A DNA stretch of 64,000 nucleotides from the NCBI RefSeq assembly GCF_034351645.1, contig NZ_CP133782.1:2671001-2735000 (forward strand). The letters run 5' to 3'. This document shows positions 47,231 through 60,609 of the stretch, in pieces; the stretch's first letter is position 1, and the number at the start of each line of letters is the position of its first letter. The notes below the pieces were generated by a model that ran no database searches, was not told the DNA's origin, and saw only the letters and a list, made by a program, of their open reading frames with translations. This stretch comes from Pseudomonas sp. DC1.2 (lineage in GTDB: Bacteria; Pseudomonadota; Gammaproteobacteria; Pseudomonadales; Pseudomonadaceae). The position numbers were made by a program, and so were the translations under genes.

Positions 47231-48757
47231 TCAGGGTTTTGGAATGAACGCCACGCTTTGCTCGTCACGGCCGTGGAATTTACGCTCGCCATTGGTTGGG
47301 GTGGTGGTAATCACCTGATGGTCGGCACCGAGGTATTCCAGTGGCAGCGCCTCATCTTTGCGGTAGGTGGTCACAATGATTGTGCGTTTCGGATCCCAGT
47401 GCCGACCGCTGTTGGCGTCTAACCAAGCCAGCAGCGCTGCGCTATCACCGGTGCGTGGGAAGTCCTGCTTTTCCTGTACGTAGTAGAAAGGTGCGCCACC
47501 GGTTTGCAGGTACATCGGCACTTTGTTATCCACTTCGATCATCACCATCTGCCATTCGCTCAGTGGCGCACGTTTGCTGGCTTCAAGCTTGACGGTCTCG
47601 CCGAACTGAACGACGCCGCCGCCGCTGTTGGTCCACGGATAGATCACGCCCAGTACCGCGAGCATGAGCGCTGTGGCCACGCCGAAACCGATTTTCCAGC
47701 GGCGCCCACCAAATAGGCCAGGTGCGTTGCGTTCAGCCATTCGACGCGTTACCCACCAGGCGCCCAGCAGTTGTGCGAAAGGTACCAGAGGCAAAACGTA
47801 GTAGCTGCGGCGGCTGCCACTGGCGGTGAAGAACAGCATCAGCAGGCCCAGGGCCCAGACCAGCCAGCGAGCGTTGGGTTCGATGTTGCGCCAGTGACGC
47901 ACGGCAACCCATAGGGCGATTAACCAGCAGGGTGCCCAGGGCAGGGTGTAAGCCGGCAGATAAATAAGGTAGGTGTAGATAGGCCCGATGTGGTCGAACG
48001 GATCGAAGAAGCGTACAACGTTTTCCCGTATTACCAAGCCCAGGCCGCTTTCGCCATAGGTGGGCGCGCCATAGAGGTTGGAAATAATAAACGGTGTCAT
48101 GTAGACCGCGCCGGCGACTAACAGCGCCACGCACAGCCTCAGGTTCAGGTGACGCTTCCAGCGCCCCTCCTGCAACAGATGAGGCAGCAGCACCAGGCCC
48201 GGCAAAATGAAGCCGATCAGGCCTTTGAACAGTGAGGTCAAAGACAGGAGCAGGAAAAATACCAGGTAGCGGCCCAAGCGCGTGTCTTCCGGCCCGCGCC
48301 AGTACCACCACACCGCCGCCAACACACCCCATACCGTGAGAATGTCGGCCGTGGCAACCCTTGCCCAAAACAGGAAATAGAAGGTGGTCGCCAGCATCCA
48401 GCCCGCAATCAGGCCGGTGCCCTTGCGAAACAACTGTTCGCCGATCAGGTAAACCAGCCACACACTCAGCCACGCACTAATCACTGAAGACAGGCGCAAT
48501 GACCAGTGCCCAAGGCCGCCCGTTAGCCAAGCAGTGGCCGTGATCAGCCAATAGGAAGGCAACGGTTTGTCGTAGTACGGCGCACCCTTGAGATAAGGGT
48601 CAATGTAGTTGCCGCTTTGAAGCATCTGCAGGGAAATGTTCGCCCATCGGGTTTCCGCGCCCCATAACTCACGCGTACCCAACCCCAATAACAACATCAG
48701 GGCTGTTGCCCCCAGCAGAAGCCAAAGCGCGCCCCTGTCACTTGCCCAGAACTTCAT
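47231..48757 (-). CDS. GT39-family (PMT/ArnT-like) membrane glycosyltransferase
   Basis: Polytopic membrane protein of 508 aa. The first periplasmic loop reads LWGAETRWANISLQMLQSGNY near residues 31-51, parallel to the ArnT catalytic loop (DETRYA) but with AETRWA, so one acidic residue is replaced. KPLPSYWLITA and GSRRSYYVLPLVPFAQLL are family patterns. It follows the second arnT by 94 bases. It probably transfers a sugar from a polyprenyl-phosphate donor in the periplasm; donor and acceptor are unknown. Confidence 0.82.
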   Translation of the reverse strand: MKFWASDRGALWLLLGATALMLLLGLGTRELWGAETRWANISLQMLQSGNYIDPYLKGAPYYDKPLPSYWLITATAWLTGGLGHWSLRLSSVISAWLSVWLVYLIGEQLFRKGTGLIAGWMLATTFYFLFWARVATADILTVWGVLAAVWWYWRGPEDTRLGRYLVFFLLLSLTSLFKGLIGFILPGLVLLPHLLQEGRWKRHLNLRLCVALLVAGAVYMTPFIISNLYGAPTYGESGLGLVIRENVVRFFDPFDHIGPIYTYLIYLPAYTLPWAPCWLIALWVAVRHWRNIEPNARWLVWALGLLMLFFTASGSRRSYYVLPLVPFAQLLGAWWVTRRMAERNAPGLFGGRRWKIGFGVATALMLAVLGVIYPWTNSGGGVVQFGETVKLEASKRAPLSEWQMVMIEVDNKVPMYLQTGGAPFYYVQEKQDFPRTGDSAALLAWLDANSGRHWDPKRTIIVTTYRKDEALPLEYLGADHQVITTTPTNGERKFHGRDEQSVAFIPKP

Positions 48758-48851
48758 GTCGGGTTTCCTGTAGGTACTTTTAAAAGCTCAAGTGCTGATA
48801 CGGTCGGTGAGTGTGGAGGGGGCAGGGCCCCCTCACACACCCATTCATGCA

Positions 48852-50576
48852 TCAGGGTTGAGTCTGCGGGAAGATCAGGATTTCCAGGTTGCCGCGGCTG
48901 TAACGCTTGCCATCGGGCGGCAGCATCAAAACCTCCTGAGTCTCCTGCACATTGTTGACCCGCATCACGACGCCGACAGAGCCCTTTTTACGAGCCTCCG
49001 TCATCCACTGGTCGATGCCGTCAAGGGAGACTTTGCGCGATGCCATGGCCGGATCGTCAAGACCGTACTTCAGCTCGCCGACGGTGTTGAACAGATCGAC
49101 CTGAGGCCGGTTCAGACGCCAGGACAAGGCCGATGCTGCACCCAGATCGTTACTGAGCAGGGAAGACGTCTGACTCAAGGCGTCCAAGTGTTCGGCAACG
49201 AATTGATCAGGCATTTTGCTGTTGACGATCTTCCCAGGCATTGCCGCCGGGAGCAGTGCTACCAGTAACCAGATACCCAGTGCTGGCGCGGCCCAGAACA
49301 CCAGTGGCCGCAGCGCCTGCAACGCGTTGGCGATGATCCAGCCCGCCAGCACGATAAAGGCCAGGGACAAGCTGAACATCTCGGTGTTTTCGTAGATTTC
49401 TTTGGTGGCTTGAATGTAGAGCAGGGCGACCAGAGCGGCGGTGGCCAGCACCGCATTGAGTACGCCATTGATGCGAATCACTCGACCGCGATGTTGGTCT
49501 AGCAACTCCGTTACGGCGTGCCCCATCAGCAAGGCCAGTGGTAACAGGCACGGCATGATGTAGGTTGGCAGTTTGCCTTTGCTCAGGCTGAAAAATGCCA
49601 GCGGCAGCACCAGCCAGAGCAGCAGGAAGCCAATGGCAGGAACGCGTTTTTCTTTCCCGGCCTTGATAAACGTGGCTGGCAACAAAGCGACCCACGGCAG
49701 GCTCGACACCACCAGCATTGGCAGATAGAACCACCATGGCCGTGCGTGTTGCGCGTCATCGGCGGAGAATCGGCGAATGTGTTCGTGCCAGAAGAAGAAG
49801 CGCCAGAAGTCCGGCTCGCGCTGGTGAATGGCCAGAACCCACGGCAAAGAGATCACAATGGCAACGACGAACGCCACTGCACCGTAACGCAGCAACTCGC
49901 TAAAGCGGCGCTGCCATAGCATATAGGGCAGGGCGATCAGCACTGGCAAGAGCCAGGCGAGAAACCCCTTGGTCATAAAGCCCATGCCGCATGCCGCGCC
50001 CAATAGCGCCCAAGCGCCGAGCCGACCGCGTGGCGAGGAATTATCCAAGGCAAACCATAACGCCACGAGGCTCAGGTTGACCCAAAAGGTGAACTGCGGA
50101 TCGAGGTTGGCGTATCCGGCCTGACCTGCAATAAGGCCGAAGCTCATATAAAGCAATGCGCAGGCGCCGCTTTTGAGCGGATCGTTCCACAGGCGGCGTG
50201 CGATCAAGTAAGTCAGCCAGACACTTAGCCCGGTGCTCAGCGCCGAGGCAATGCGCACGCCGAAAAAGTTATCGCCAAACACGGCCTGGCCGATGGCGAT
50301 CATCCAGTAGCCGGCGATGGGTTTTTCGAAATATCGAATGCCCATGAAGTGCGGTGCGACCCAATTGCCGCTTTGCAGCATTTCTTGGCTGATCTGGGCA
50401 TAGCGTGTTTCGTCGGGAATCCACAGGCCGTGGGTCAGTAGTGGCAGCAGATAGAACAGCACGAAGGCCAGCACCAAGCTGGGAACTATCCAGCGTTCGA
50501 CGGTGGACGGTATTCTTGATGGCGCGCGGCGCAGAGCGTCCGCAGGGTGTTGCGACGGATTGTTATGGGGCGTCAT
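48852..50576 (-). CDS. arnT: Second ArnT (GT83) lipid A aminoarabinose transferase paralogue
   Basis: Protein of 574 aa, closely related by eye to the operon ArnT across its length. Shared blocks include [40 protein letters not shown] (FEKP and GYW key residues) and [14 protein letters not shown]. An extra N-terminal tail of about 25 polar residues precedes the first helix. The catalytic DETRY loop is intact, so it should be active. AAGG precedes the ATG. The stop of a short upstream ORF overlaps this start by four bases. Confidence 0.88.
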   Translation of the reverse strand: MTPHNNPSQHPADALRRAPSRIPSTVERWIVPSLVLAFVLFYLLPLLTHGLWIPDETRYAQISQEMLQSGNWVAPHFMGIRYFEKPIAGYWMIAIGQAVFGDNFFGVRIASALSTGLSVWLTYLIARRLWNDPLKSGACALLYMSFGLIAGQAGYANLDPQFTFWVNLSLVALWFALDNSSPRGRLGAWALLGAACGMGFMTKGFLAWLLPVLIALPYMLWQRRFSELLRYGAVAFVVAIVISLPWVLAIHQREPDFWRFFFWHEHIRRFSADDAQHARPWWFYLPMLVVSSLPWVALLPATFIKAGKEKRVPAIGFLLLWLVLPLAFFSLSKGKLPTYIMPCLLPLALLMGHAVTELLDQHRGRVIRINGVLNAVLATAALVALLYIQATKEIYENTEMFSLSLAFIVLAGWIIANALQALRPLVFWAAPALGIWLLVALLPAAMPGKIVNSKMPDQFVAEHLDALSQTSSLLSNDLGAASALSWRLNRPQVDLFNTVGELKYGLDDPAMASRKVSLDGIDQWMTEARKKGSVGVVMRVNNVQETQEVLMLPPDGKRYSRGNLEILIFPQTQP

Positions 50577-50707
50577 GAGTCGACCTTAACGCAGTAGACA
50601 TTGCTTGGTTCAGTGATGGGCTCGGCGCAATCCTGCGAGAGCACAGCACTGGATTTAATGATTGCAGGCTTGTCGGCAACTGAATGTGCGTGATCTCCCT
50701 GATCCAT
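50573..50707 (-). CDS. Short ORF coupled to the second arnT
   Basis: A 44-codon frame ([20 protein letters not shown]...) whose TGA stop overlaps the arnT ATG as ATGA, the same junction used throughout the arn operon. The peptide is polar, with no signal or membrane segment. The ribosome-binding site is weak and third-position GC is lower than in neighbours, so it may be a chance frame or a leader peptide. The frame is open up to 50818. Confidence 0.3.
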   Translation of the reverse strand: MDQGDHAHSVADKPAIIKSSAVLSQDCAEPITEPSNVYCVKVDS

Positions 50708-50922
50708 AGAACTATCAAGCTTCCAAGCTGAACGATTCCTGAAGAAGTTAAAACTTGTAATGCGCTTCTGTCCACTAAAGGGTGGACAAAAGAACAACGT
50801 TAACTGTGGCGAGTGCAAGAGTGAACCGGACTAACTAAATCGATCATTAACCTGTTCACTCTTTTTTGTACAACTGCAATCAGGCCAGTGGCTGATAACG
50901 GCAGACTAGACACCTGCGTCTG

Positions 50923-51603
50923 TCATTTCGTTGCGCTTTGAGTCAGCAGCGAATGCCAATCGGCCGCATTCAGCACACCCAGTACCTTAAGTTTTCCATC
51001 GTTACCGATGCTGACGAACAATGAACTGGTGTACTCGGTAGCAGCAGCGTGCTTGAAACCGCTTTGGGCTTCGAAATGGCTGATGCAGCCGCTATGAGTC
51101 ACTAGTACCAAATTGCGGTGAGGAACCTTGTGCGCAATGACGTCGTCGCGCAGGTTTTGGCTGCATTCGCCGGTCAGCCATTCCTGAGTCGCTGCGTCTT
51201 TATCAAACATGGCCCGCGCCGTTTGTTGGGTGCGGGTCATGGGGCTCGTGAAGACATCGGTCTGCGACATGCCCAATTGCATAAACCCTTGGCCTACGGT
51301 TGCTGCGGCCTCGCTACCGATTCGGGTGATACCGTCTGCCGGGCCCAGGCAAGGATTGCTGGAACGGTCGCAGCGTTCGGCATGACGCACCAGAGCGGCC
51401 ACTTCGCCCGCTTTCCATTGTCGCAGCAGTTCAGCGCTGGCCTGTGAGCCGGCATTACCCAAATTCGCCGGAGACCGGGTGAAGAGGAAGTAAGTCGTCA
51501 CCAGCACAACAGCGAGGAGTACGCACGCTGCCAGGACAATTTTGATGGATCGCGATGTCTTCGATCGCTTGGAGATCATTGTAGGTAACACTGATTCGAC
51601 CAC
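50923..51603 (-). CDS. Ais-like periplasmic histidine phosphatase
   Basis: Protein of 226 aa. A signal-anchor (IVLAACVLLAVVLVTTYFLF, residues 23-42) precedes a histidine-phosphatase domain: VALVRHAERCDRSSNPC carries the catalytic RH motif, followed by SPMTRTQQTARAMF and LVTHSGCISHF. The RHAERCDRS block is shared with E. coli Ais, the LPS core heptose phosphatase next to the arn operon there. The GTG at 51603 has AAGGGG at good spacing; the ATG at 51579 does not. The nearby second arnT gene suggests LPS modification. Confidence 0.78.
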   Translation of the reverse strand: MVESVLPTMISKRSKTSRSIKIVLAACVLLAVVLVTTYFLFTRSPANLGNAGSQASAELLRQWKAGEVAALVRHAERCDRSSNPCLGPADGITRIGSEAAATVGQGFMQLGMSQTDVFTSPMTRTQQTARAMFDKDAATQEWLTGECSQNLRDDVIAHKVPHRNLVLVTHSGCISHFEAQSGFKHAAATEYTSSLFVSIGNDGKLKVLGVLNAADWHSLLTQSATK

Positions 51604-51954
51604 TGTATTGCCCCTTCAGAGAACCGGAAAACTGCACGGCAAGCAGCCGGCACCGGAAATAAATTCGACGGTATTGGAAGTTGTTTTAGTCAAAGCTCTA
51701 ACGATGCATCACACACTAAGAGTCGGTGCGTATGAACGCGGTGAAACGGATGTGAAAAATTTGCATGGAAACGCCAAATCGATCAGTAGATGTCTCCTTT
51801 TTAGTTGCAGTCGCAAGAGCGTAGCCTTCGACGGCGAAATCACCCAGTTGTATTTGGAAATGAATATCAAATAGGGCCTGACAGACTATTTCAATTTGTT
51901 GCTGAATGGTGCGCGCCGACCAGATGGCCCTGCCGGCCGGCACCCTTGGGAATT
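51604..51954. other. Spacer between pqiC and the Ais-like gene
   Basis: A 351-base region between two - strand genes, presumably containing the promoter of the Ais-like gene. Short frames on both strands have no ribosome-binding site or recognisable protein. I see no repeat, terminator or known operator. Confidence 0.5.
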
Positions 51955-52515
51955 TCAGCGTGAGGAAGGGCAACCCGTCTGTGTGCCTCCAGCGGCTTGG
52001 GCAATCAAGGCAGAGAGACGCTGGACGTTGTGCTGCTGGGCGATCACCAGGTCATCGATGGCTGCACCTGATGGCGTCTGCAACAGGCTGCGACAGCTCA
52101 GTGTCGGGGCAGAGCTGTCACCGAGTGTACGCAAGCGCCATGTGACGTCGATCAAGCCGTACTGGCCGGGAATCGAGTCGAAGCGCTGCACGTCTACCCG
52201 CAACGACACGTTGTGTTGGGGTCTGGCGTTTGCGAGCTGATCCGCCAAGGCACTGCGTAATTCATCCGCCAGGCTCGCGCCCCACCATTCAGTCTCAAGG
52301 ATTGCCAGGCCGCTATTGCCTTGGCGAATAACGATCTGCGCCCGATCTACCTGAGGCGGTACGCTGATACCCTCGATCAGGATTTGTGCGCCATTGCCCG
52401 GTGTTGTGCTACCCACTTGCATCGGGGTCAGGGTGTGAAAGTGAATCGGATCGCTGCGACACGCTGCGAGCAGCAACAGGGCGGCGATCAAGGTGAACCG
52501 GGTTGAAACCATCAT
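51955..52515 (-). CDS. pqiC: PqiC-like outer-membrane lipoprotein
   Basis: Protein of 186 aa with a lipoprotein signal peptide ending in the lipobox LLAACRS (Cys near residue 19). The rest matches the PqiC/YmbA (DUF330/ABC-type) family, with HFHTLTPM and QIVIRQGNSGLAILETEWWG (key residues QIVIR and WWG). In E. coli PqiC anchors the PqiB tunnel to the outer membrane. It follows pqiB by 17 bases; GGAG precedes tandem ATGs. Confidence 0.87.
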   Translation of the reverse strand: MMVSTRFTLIAALLLLAACRSDPIHFHTLTPMQVGSTTPGNGAQILIEGISVPPQVDRAQIVIRQGNSGLAILETEWWGASLADELRSALADQLANARPQHNVSLRVDVQRFDSIPGQYGLIDVTWRLRTLGDSSAPTLSCRSLLQTPSGAAIDDLVIAQQHNVQRLSALIAQAAGGTQTGCPSSR

Positions 52516-52532
52516 GTGCGTCGCTCCTGTGC

Positions 52533-54188
52533 TCAGTTACGCGGTGGCCCCTGCAAATCCGCGGGTGCTGCGTTGTCCGGGCGGCCTCGAATCAACGACT
52601 CTGGATGCCGTCCCAGGTAGTCCGACAGCTCCCGCAGGGAGCGCGACATGCGTTTTAGTTCGTCGAGGGTCTGCGTCAGTTGCTCACGTTGCGGCGAATC
52701 TTCGGCCAAGGTCGAACTGGCCGACTGCAGTGTCTTACTCACGTCAGCCAAGGTGTTCTGTACGCCGGGCAGTGTTTTGGCATTGAATTGTTTGAGGCCT
52801 TTGCGCAGTTCGATGAGATTACCGTCGAGGTTGTTGGCGATGCGTTCCACCGGCAGCTTGTTGATTTTGTCGACCATGGACTGCAGTTTTTCCTGTAACT
52901 CTTCCAGGCTGCCCGGCACGGTCGGAATGCTGACGGGCCGGGCGTTTTCATCAAAGGTGACTTTTTCTGCTTTCGGGTAGAAATCCAGCGCGATGTACAA
53001 CTGACCCGTCAGCAGGTTGCCATTTCGGGCCTGGGCGCGCAGACCGTTTTCGATGAATGTGCCCATCAGCCGAATACTCGCCTGCTCGTCATTAGGGTCA
53101 TGCATCATCGCCTTGATCATTTTGGTCTGCGCCTGACCCAGCCTTTGCGGATAGATCACGATGCCCACGTTGACCGGAAAGCTGCGCTTTTTCTCGTCGA
53201 AGTCCAGATTTATCGCGACTACCTTGCCGATTTCCATACCGAGAAATTCTACCGGGGCATCGACTTTCAGTCCCCGCAAGGCTTGGTCAAAACGCAGGCT
53301 CAGGTATTGCGCCTTGCCATTGGGTGGGGCGAGTGCGGTTGGCTGGTCGGCAAACAGTTCGAAGTTTTTGTCCTCTGCGGCGGCGGTGTCATTGGGGCTG
53401 TAGTCCGGGGCACGAAAAGCGATGCCGCCCACTAGCAACGAAGACAGGGATTCAGTTTTCAGGGCGAAGCCGTTGGCGCCGATATTTAAATCGATACCGC
53501 TGGCGTTCCAGAACCGGGTGTTCTCGGTGACATAGGCATCATTGGGGGCATGCACGAAGACTTCGATGTTCACTCCCTTGCCGTCAGGATCCAGCGCAAA
53601 CGCCACCACTTGCCCCACGGGGATCTTGCGATAGTAGACCGGTGAGCCGATATCCAGCGAACCAAGGTCCTGGGTATGCAGGGTGAAGCGCTTGCCCGGT
53701 TCTCCATAGGTAATGGGTGGTGGATTTTCCAGGCCTTTGAAGTGTTTCGCGCGCCCGTCGGCGTGACCGATATCGGCGCCAATGTAGTCCCCGGATAGCA
53801 GGGTATCTATGCCCGAGACACCACCGGCACCAATGCGCGGGCGCACCACCCAGAACTGCGAGTCTTCGCGGGTGAACGTTTCGGACTGTTTGGCGAGTTT
53901 GATGGTGGCGTTAACACTCTTTTGGTCATCGCTCAGTTCCACCTCAGAGACACGGCCGACCACCACGTTGCGGTATTTGACTTCGGTTTTGTTGGCGGTC
54001 AGACCGTCGCCGGTCTTAAAGTTCACGACCACAGTCGGGCCTTCCTGCATGAGGTTATGCACCACCAGGGAAATGCCCACCAGCACGGCCACAATTGGCA
54101 CGATCCATACCAGGGAAACGCTGAAACGACGGGTCTTGATACTGGCCTGAGCTGGAGCTTGCGCCCCGTCAGTGGCTTGCGACTTCAT
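52533..54188 (-). CDS. pqiB: PqiB, MCE-domain transenvelope lipid-transport protein
   Basis: Protein of 551 aa with one N-terminal helix (VSLVWIVPIVAVLVGISLVV) and then three MCE domains: the first near GPTVVVNFKTGDGLTANKTEVKYRNV, the second near GKRFTLHTQDLGSLDIGSPVYYR, the third near LSLRFDQALRGLKVDAPVEF (key residues only). A coiled C-terminal region (about 440-530) would form the needle. Part of the Pqi system that helps maintain envelope lipid integrity. Starts 20 bases inside the preceding pqiA. Confidence 0.9.
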   Translation of the reverse strand: MKSQATDGAQAPAQASIKTRRFSVSLVWIVPIVAVLVGISLVVHNLMQEGPTVVVNFKTGDGLTANKTEVKYRNVVVGRVSEVELSDDQKSVNATIKLAKQSETFTREDSQFWVVRPRIGAGGVSGIDTLLSGDYIGADIGHADGRAKHFKGLENPPPITYGEPGKRFTLHTQDLGSLDIGSPVYYRKIPVGQVVAFALDPDGKGVNIEVFVHAPNDAYVTENTRFWNASGIDLNIGANGFALKTESLSSLLVGGIAFRAPDYSPNDTAAAEDKNFELFADQPTALAPPNGKAQYLSLRFDQALRGLKVDAPVEFLGMEIGKVVAINLDFDEKKRSFPVNVGIVIYPQRLGQAQTKMIKAMMHDPNDEQASIRLMGTFIENGLRAQARNGNLLTGQLYIALDFYPKAEKVTFDENARPVSIPTVPGSLEELQEKLQSMVDKINKLPVERIANNLDGNLIELRKGLKQFNAKTLPGVQNTLADVSKTLQSASSTLAEDSPQREQLTQTLDELKRMSRSLRELSDYLGRHPESLIRGRPDNAAPADLQGPPRN

Positions 54189-54849
54189 CCATGACCTCCT
54201 CGTTGTGTGGTTTGTCAGGCACTGTAGTTGGCTGTTTATCCCAGATCAGGCGCGGGTCGAAACTCATTGCCGCCAGCATGGTGAATACCACCACCAAGCC
54301 AAAAAAAAGAATGCCTGGACGCGGTTCTATATCCCCCAAGGCCTGGAATTTCACCAGTGCCGCCACCAGCGCTACCACCAGCACGTCGAGCATCGACCAA
54401 TAGCCAATGACTTCGACGAAACGGTAGAGCTTCGATCGCTCCTTGCGCGCCCAAAGGCTGTCGCGTTGTACGGTCACCAGTAGCAGCGTCAGGGCGACGA
54501 ACTTGATTCCCGGCACGGCGATGCTGGCGATGAAAATGATCAGGGCGATGTCCCATGCCCCGCCTTCCCAAAATTCCAGCACGCCACTCATGATGGTGCT
54601 GTCGGCGCCTGCACCGAGCATTTTGGTGTTCATCACTGGCAGCAGATTGGCCGGCACGTAAAACGCCAATGCGGTGAGCATGTAGGCCCAGGTCCGGACC
54701 AGCGCATTGGTTTTACGTCGATGCAACGGGGCATCGCAACGTGGACATTCGTCAGGATTGTCCGTCATGTCACAGGCCAGGCCGCAGCTGTGGCACAGAC
54801 AGAGGTTGAGTTCACTGGCAAGCGGTGGCTGCCTCATAAGATGTCCCAC
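54169..54849 (-). CDS. pqiA: PqiA-domain membrane protein, second half-length copy
   Basis: Protein of 226 aa with an N-terminal four-cysteine zinc-finger-like region (LCLCHSCGLACDM and ECPRCDAPLHR) and four membrane helices, ending in the PqiA motif IGYWSMLDVLVVALVAALVKF. It equals about half of E. coli PqiA. It overlaps the other pqiA by 16 bases and pqiB by 20, so all are co-translated. Confidence 0.88.
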   Translation of the reverse strand: MGHLMRQPPLASELNLCLCHSCGLACDMTDNPDECPRCDAPLHRRKTNALVRTWAYMLTALAFYVPANLLPVMNTKMLGAGADSTIMSGVLEFWEGGAWDIALIIFIASIAVPGIKFVALTLLLVTVQRDSLWARKERSKLYRFVEVIGYWSMLDVLVVALVAALVKFQALGDIEPRPGILFFGLVVVFTMLAAMSFDPRLIWDKQPTTVPDKPHNEEVMDEVASH

Positions 54850-55430
54850 AGGTCCCGGACATCTCTCCCAGCAATACGAATCAGCAACAGGCTAAGCACG
54901 GCCAAGGCAAAGAGCCCGATGCCGGGCAATACGTCCAACAGCCCGGCGAGTTTGAACACTGCCACCATGGCGCCCAGCAGGCAGACTTCCAGCATGCTCC
55001 AGGGCCTGAGGGTTTCCAGCCAGCGCATGCATACTTTGAAGGCGGGTGAGCGACGGGAGACGAGGGCAAAGCTCAGCACCCAGATAAGCAGCAACAGCTG
55101 AAAAATCGGCGCAATGATGATGGAAATTGCCGCCACCATCGCGATGAATGTAATGGGCCCCTGACTCAGTGCCAGCACCGAGTCCCAAAGTGTCGCGCTG
55201 TTTTTCAGGCCTTGCAGGCTGATGGTCATCACCGGGTAGAAATTGGCAAACACCCACAGCACCGCCGCAGTGAAAGTCAGGGCCAATCGCTGTTCCACCG
55301 TCAGGCCGTTATACCGTTGCAGCACGCCACCGCAACGGGCGCACAAGGTTTTCTGGTGTTTGGCGAGCGTGACTTTTTCATACACGCAGTCACAGTGCTC
55401 GCAGATGATCAATAGGTCAGTCGTGGCCAT
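54834..55430 (-). CDS. pqiA: PqiA-domain membrane protein, first half-length copy
   Basis: Protein of 198 aa: N-terminal cysteine pairs IICEHCDCVY and LCARCGGVLQ, then four helices, with LRPWSMLEVCLLGAMVAVFKLA matching the PqiA consensus. The open frame starts 15 codons earlier; the ATG at 55430 aligns with the conserved opening but has a poor ribosome-binding site. First gene of the pqi operon. Confidence 0.85.
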   Translation of the reverse strand: MATTDLLIICEHCDCVYEKVTLAKHQKTLCARCGGVLQRYNGLTVEQRLALTFTAAVLWVFANFYPVMTISLQGLKNSATLWDSVLALSQGPITFIAMVAAISIIIAPIFQLLLLIWVLSFALVSRRSPAFKVCMRWLETLRPWSMLEVCLLGAMVAVFKLAGLLDVLPGIGLFALAVLSLLLIRIAGRDVRDLWDIL

Positions 55431-55613
55431 TGGCTGCGCTCGAAAGGAGGCGGGAGAGTCAGAGCACCTCATCAATATAGAAGCGGGTTGCGATAGAGCA
55501 AATTAAAAGCCGAATCAGCGGCGGCAAACGATTGATCTTCGCGTGATCACTCGCTGCTAGCCCGCTCACCTCGACCACCGATCGTCAACCGTTACACAAC
55601 GCTGTGCGGTAGA

Positions 55614-59508
<3,895 letters not shown>

Positions 59509-59630
59509 AAAGACCTCGTCGTTGGATTTGTTAACGCGGGGGAGGTTGGCTTGATCGGCCCGACTTCCCCTATGGCGCGTTGACGACTATCTTGGGCGAG
59601 CCTTGCCGTTCCATCTATCCACTTTAAGCA

Positions 59631-59655
59631 GCACCAAAACGCACCAAACGAGTGC
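59631..59655. promoter_or_regulatory. NtrC-like site / tandem repeat upstream of puuA
   Basis: GCACCAAAAC and GCACCAAACG are tandem 10-base repeats, one helical turn apart. The second also forms GCACC-N5-AGTGC (59641-59655), agreeing with the NtrC consensus GCACY-N5-RGTGC. It lies in the puuA/AraC spacer, about 125 bases before puuA and directly before the AraC gene. Confidence 0.4.
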
Positions 59656-59667
59656 GTAAGGTTTCCC

Positions 59668-60609
59668 ATGACAACGTGTCATCCTTTACAAGTCCAAGCC
59701 TTCAATACCGCCGATGTGGCCGAGCAGATCCGTGCCACGCCTGGCTGGGTCCAGCATTACCAGCAGATGTCGCCGGGGCATTTCGCCGGAAGGGTGCGCT
59801 ATCTCGACCTGCAAGGCGTGGAGATTTACGAAGAGCAGATGAATACTCGGGTCGAGCAGAATTTCAGTGCTCCCAAGGGGGCGCTTGCGTTCTGTTTCGA
59901 CCGCAGTGACAACGCGCTGTATGTGTTGAACGGTGAAAGCCGCAACATCTGGATCACGCCGGAGAACTATCAGGAAATCGCTGTGGTGTTTGGCCCTGAA
60001 TTCGTTCAGCGCCATGGTTTGAGTGTGGCGCGGCTGGAAGGGCTGTTCATGTCGCCACTGAACTCAGGACAGAACGCACTGTTCAGCCGTTGGTTGAGTG
60101 CAACCTTGACCCAATTGGCCCAGGCATTCGATCCGTCGAGCAGGGAGGCGTTGACGCAGCAACTGTTGGAGGACTGTCTGTACATCCTTGACAACGCCTG
60201 TGTCTGCCTTGATCTGGGCGGTTTGCAGCGCCGGGCTGAAGAACGAAGCATCATGAAGCGCATTGGCGAATGGGCGGCCGACTCTCCGGAAGAAACCCTT
60301 AACCTGCTGGAACTGTCGCAAGTGGCTGAGGTTTCCCTGCGCCAGTTGCAGCATGCGTTCAAGGCCTACACCGGGATGACGCCGACCCACTGGTTGCGCT
60401 TGCGCCGACTCAACAGCGCCCACCGAGAACTGCTCAACCGCACGAGCACGGACACGACCGTCGCCGAAGTGGCGATGCATTGGTCGTTTTGGCATTTGGG
60501 ACGGTTTTCCAGCAGTTACAGAGCATTGTTCCAGGAACTGCCCAGTGAGACGCTCAAGCGTGCAGGCCGCCCCTGTCTAAGCCGAGGCGGTAAGTTTAAT
60601 TTGAAATGA
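59668..60609 (+). CDS. AraC-family regulator divergent from puuA
   Basis: Protein of 313 aa with an N-terminal sensing half (GHFAGRVRYLDLQGVEIYEEQMNTRV) and a C-terminal AraC domain: LELSQVAEVSLRQLQHAFKAYTGMTPTHWLRLRRL and VAEVAMHWSFWHLGRFSSSYRALFQELPSETLKR. Layout is like EutR-type regulators. Divergent from the polyamine cluster with a 159-base shared spacer, it is the likely activator. Its last 14 bases overlap the end of a GGDEF gene remnant on the other strand. Confidence 0.87.
   Translation: MTTCHPLQVQAFNTADVAEQIRATPGWVQHYQQMSPGHFAGRVRYLDLQGVEIYEEQMNTRVEQNFSAPKGALAFCFDRSDNALYVLNGESRNIWITPENYQEIAVVFGPEFVQRHGLSVARLEGLFMSPLNSGQNALFSRWLSATLTQLAQAFDPSSREALTQQLLEDCLYILDNACVCLDLGGLQRRAEERSIMKRIGEWAADSPEETLNLLELSQVAEVSLRQLQHAFKAYTGMTPTHWLRLRRLNSAHRELLNRTSTDTTVAEVAMHWSFWHLGRFSSSYRALFQELPSETLKRAGRPCLSRGGKFNLK

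Noticed and set aside
51716..51973. 85-codon - strand frame between pqiC and the Ais-like gene
   Set aside because: No ribosome-binding site, overlaps the end of pqiC, and no family recognised.
59509..59640. Sigma54 promoter for puuA
   Set aside because: The best TGGAAC...GGCT match has the GG-GC distance off by one base, so it fails the -24/-12 rule.
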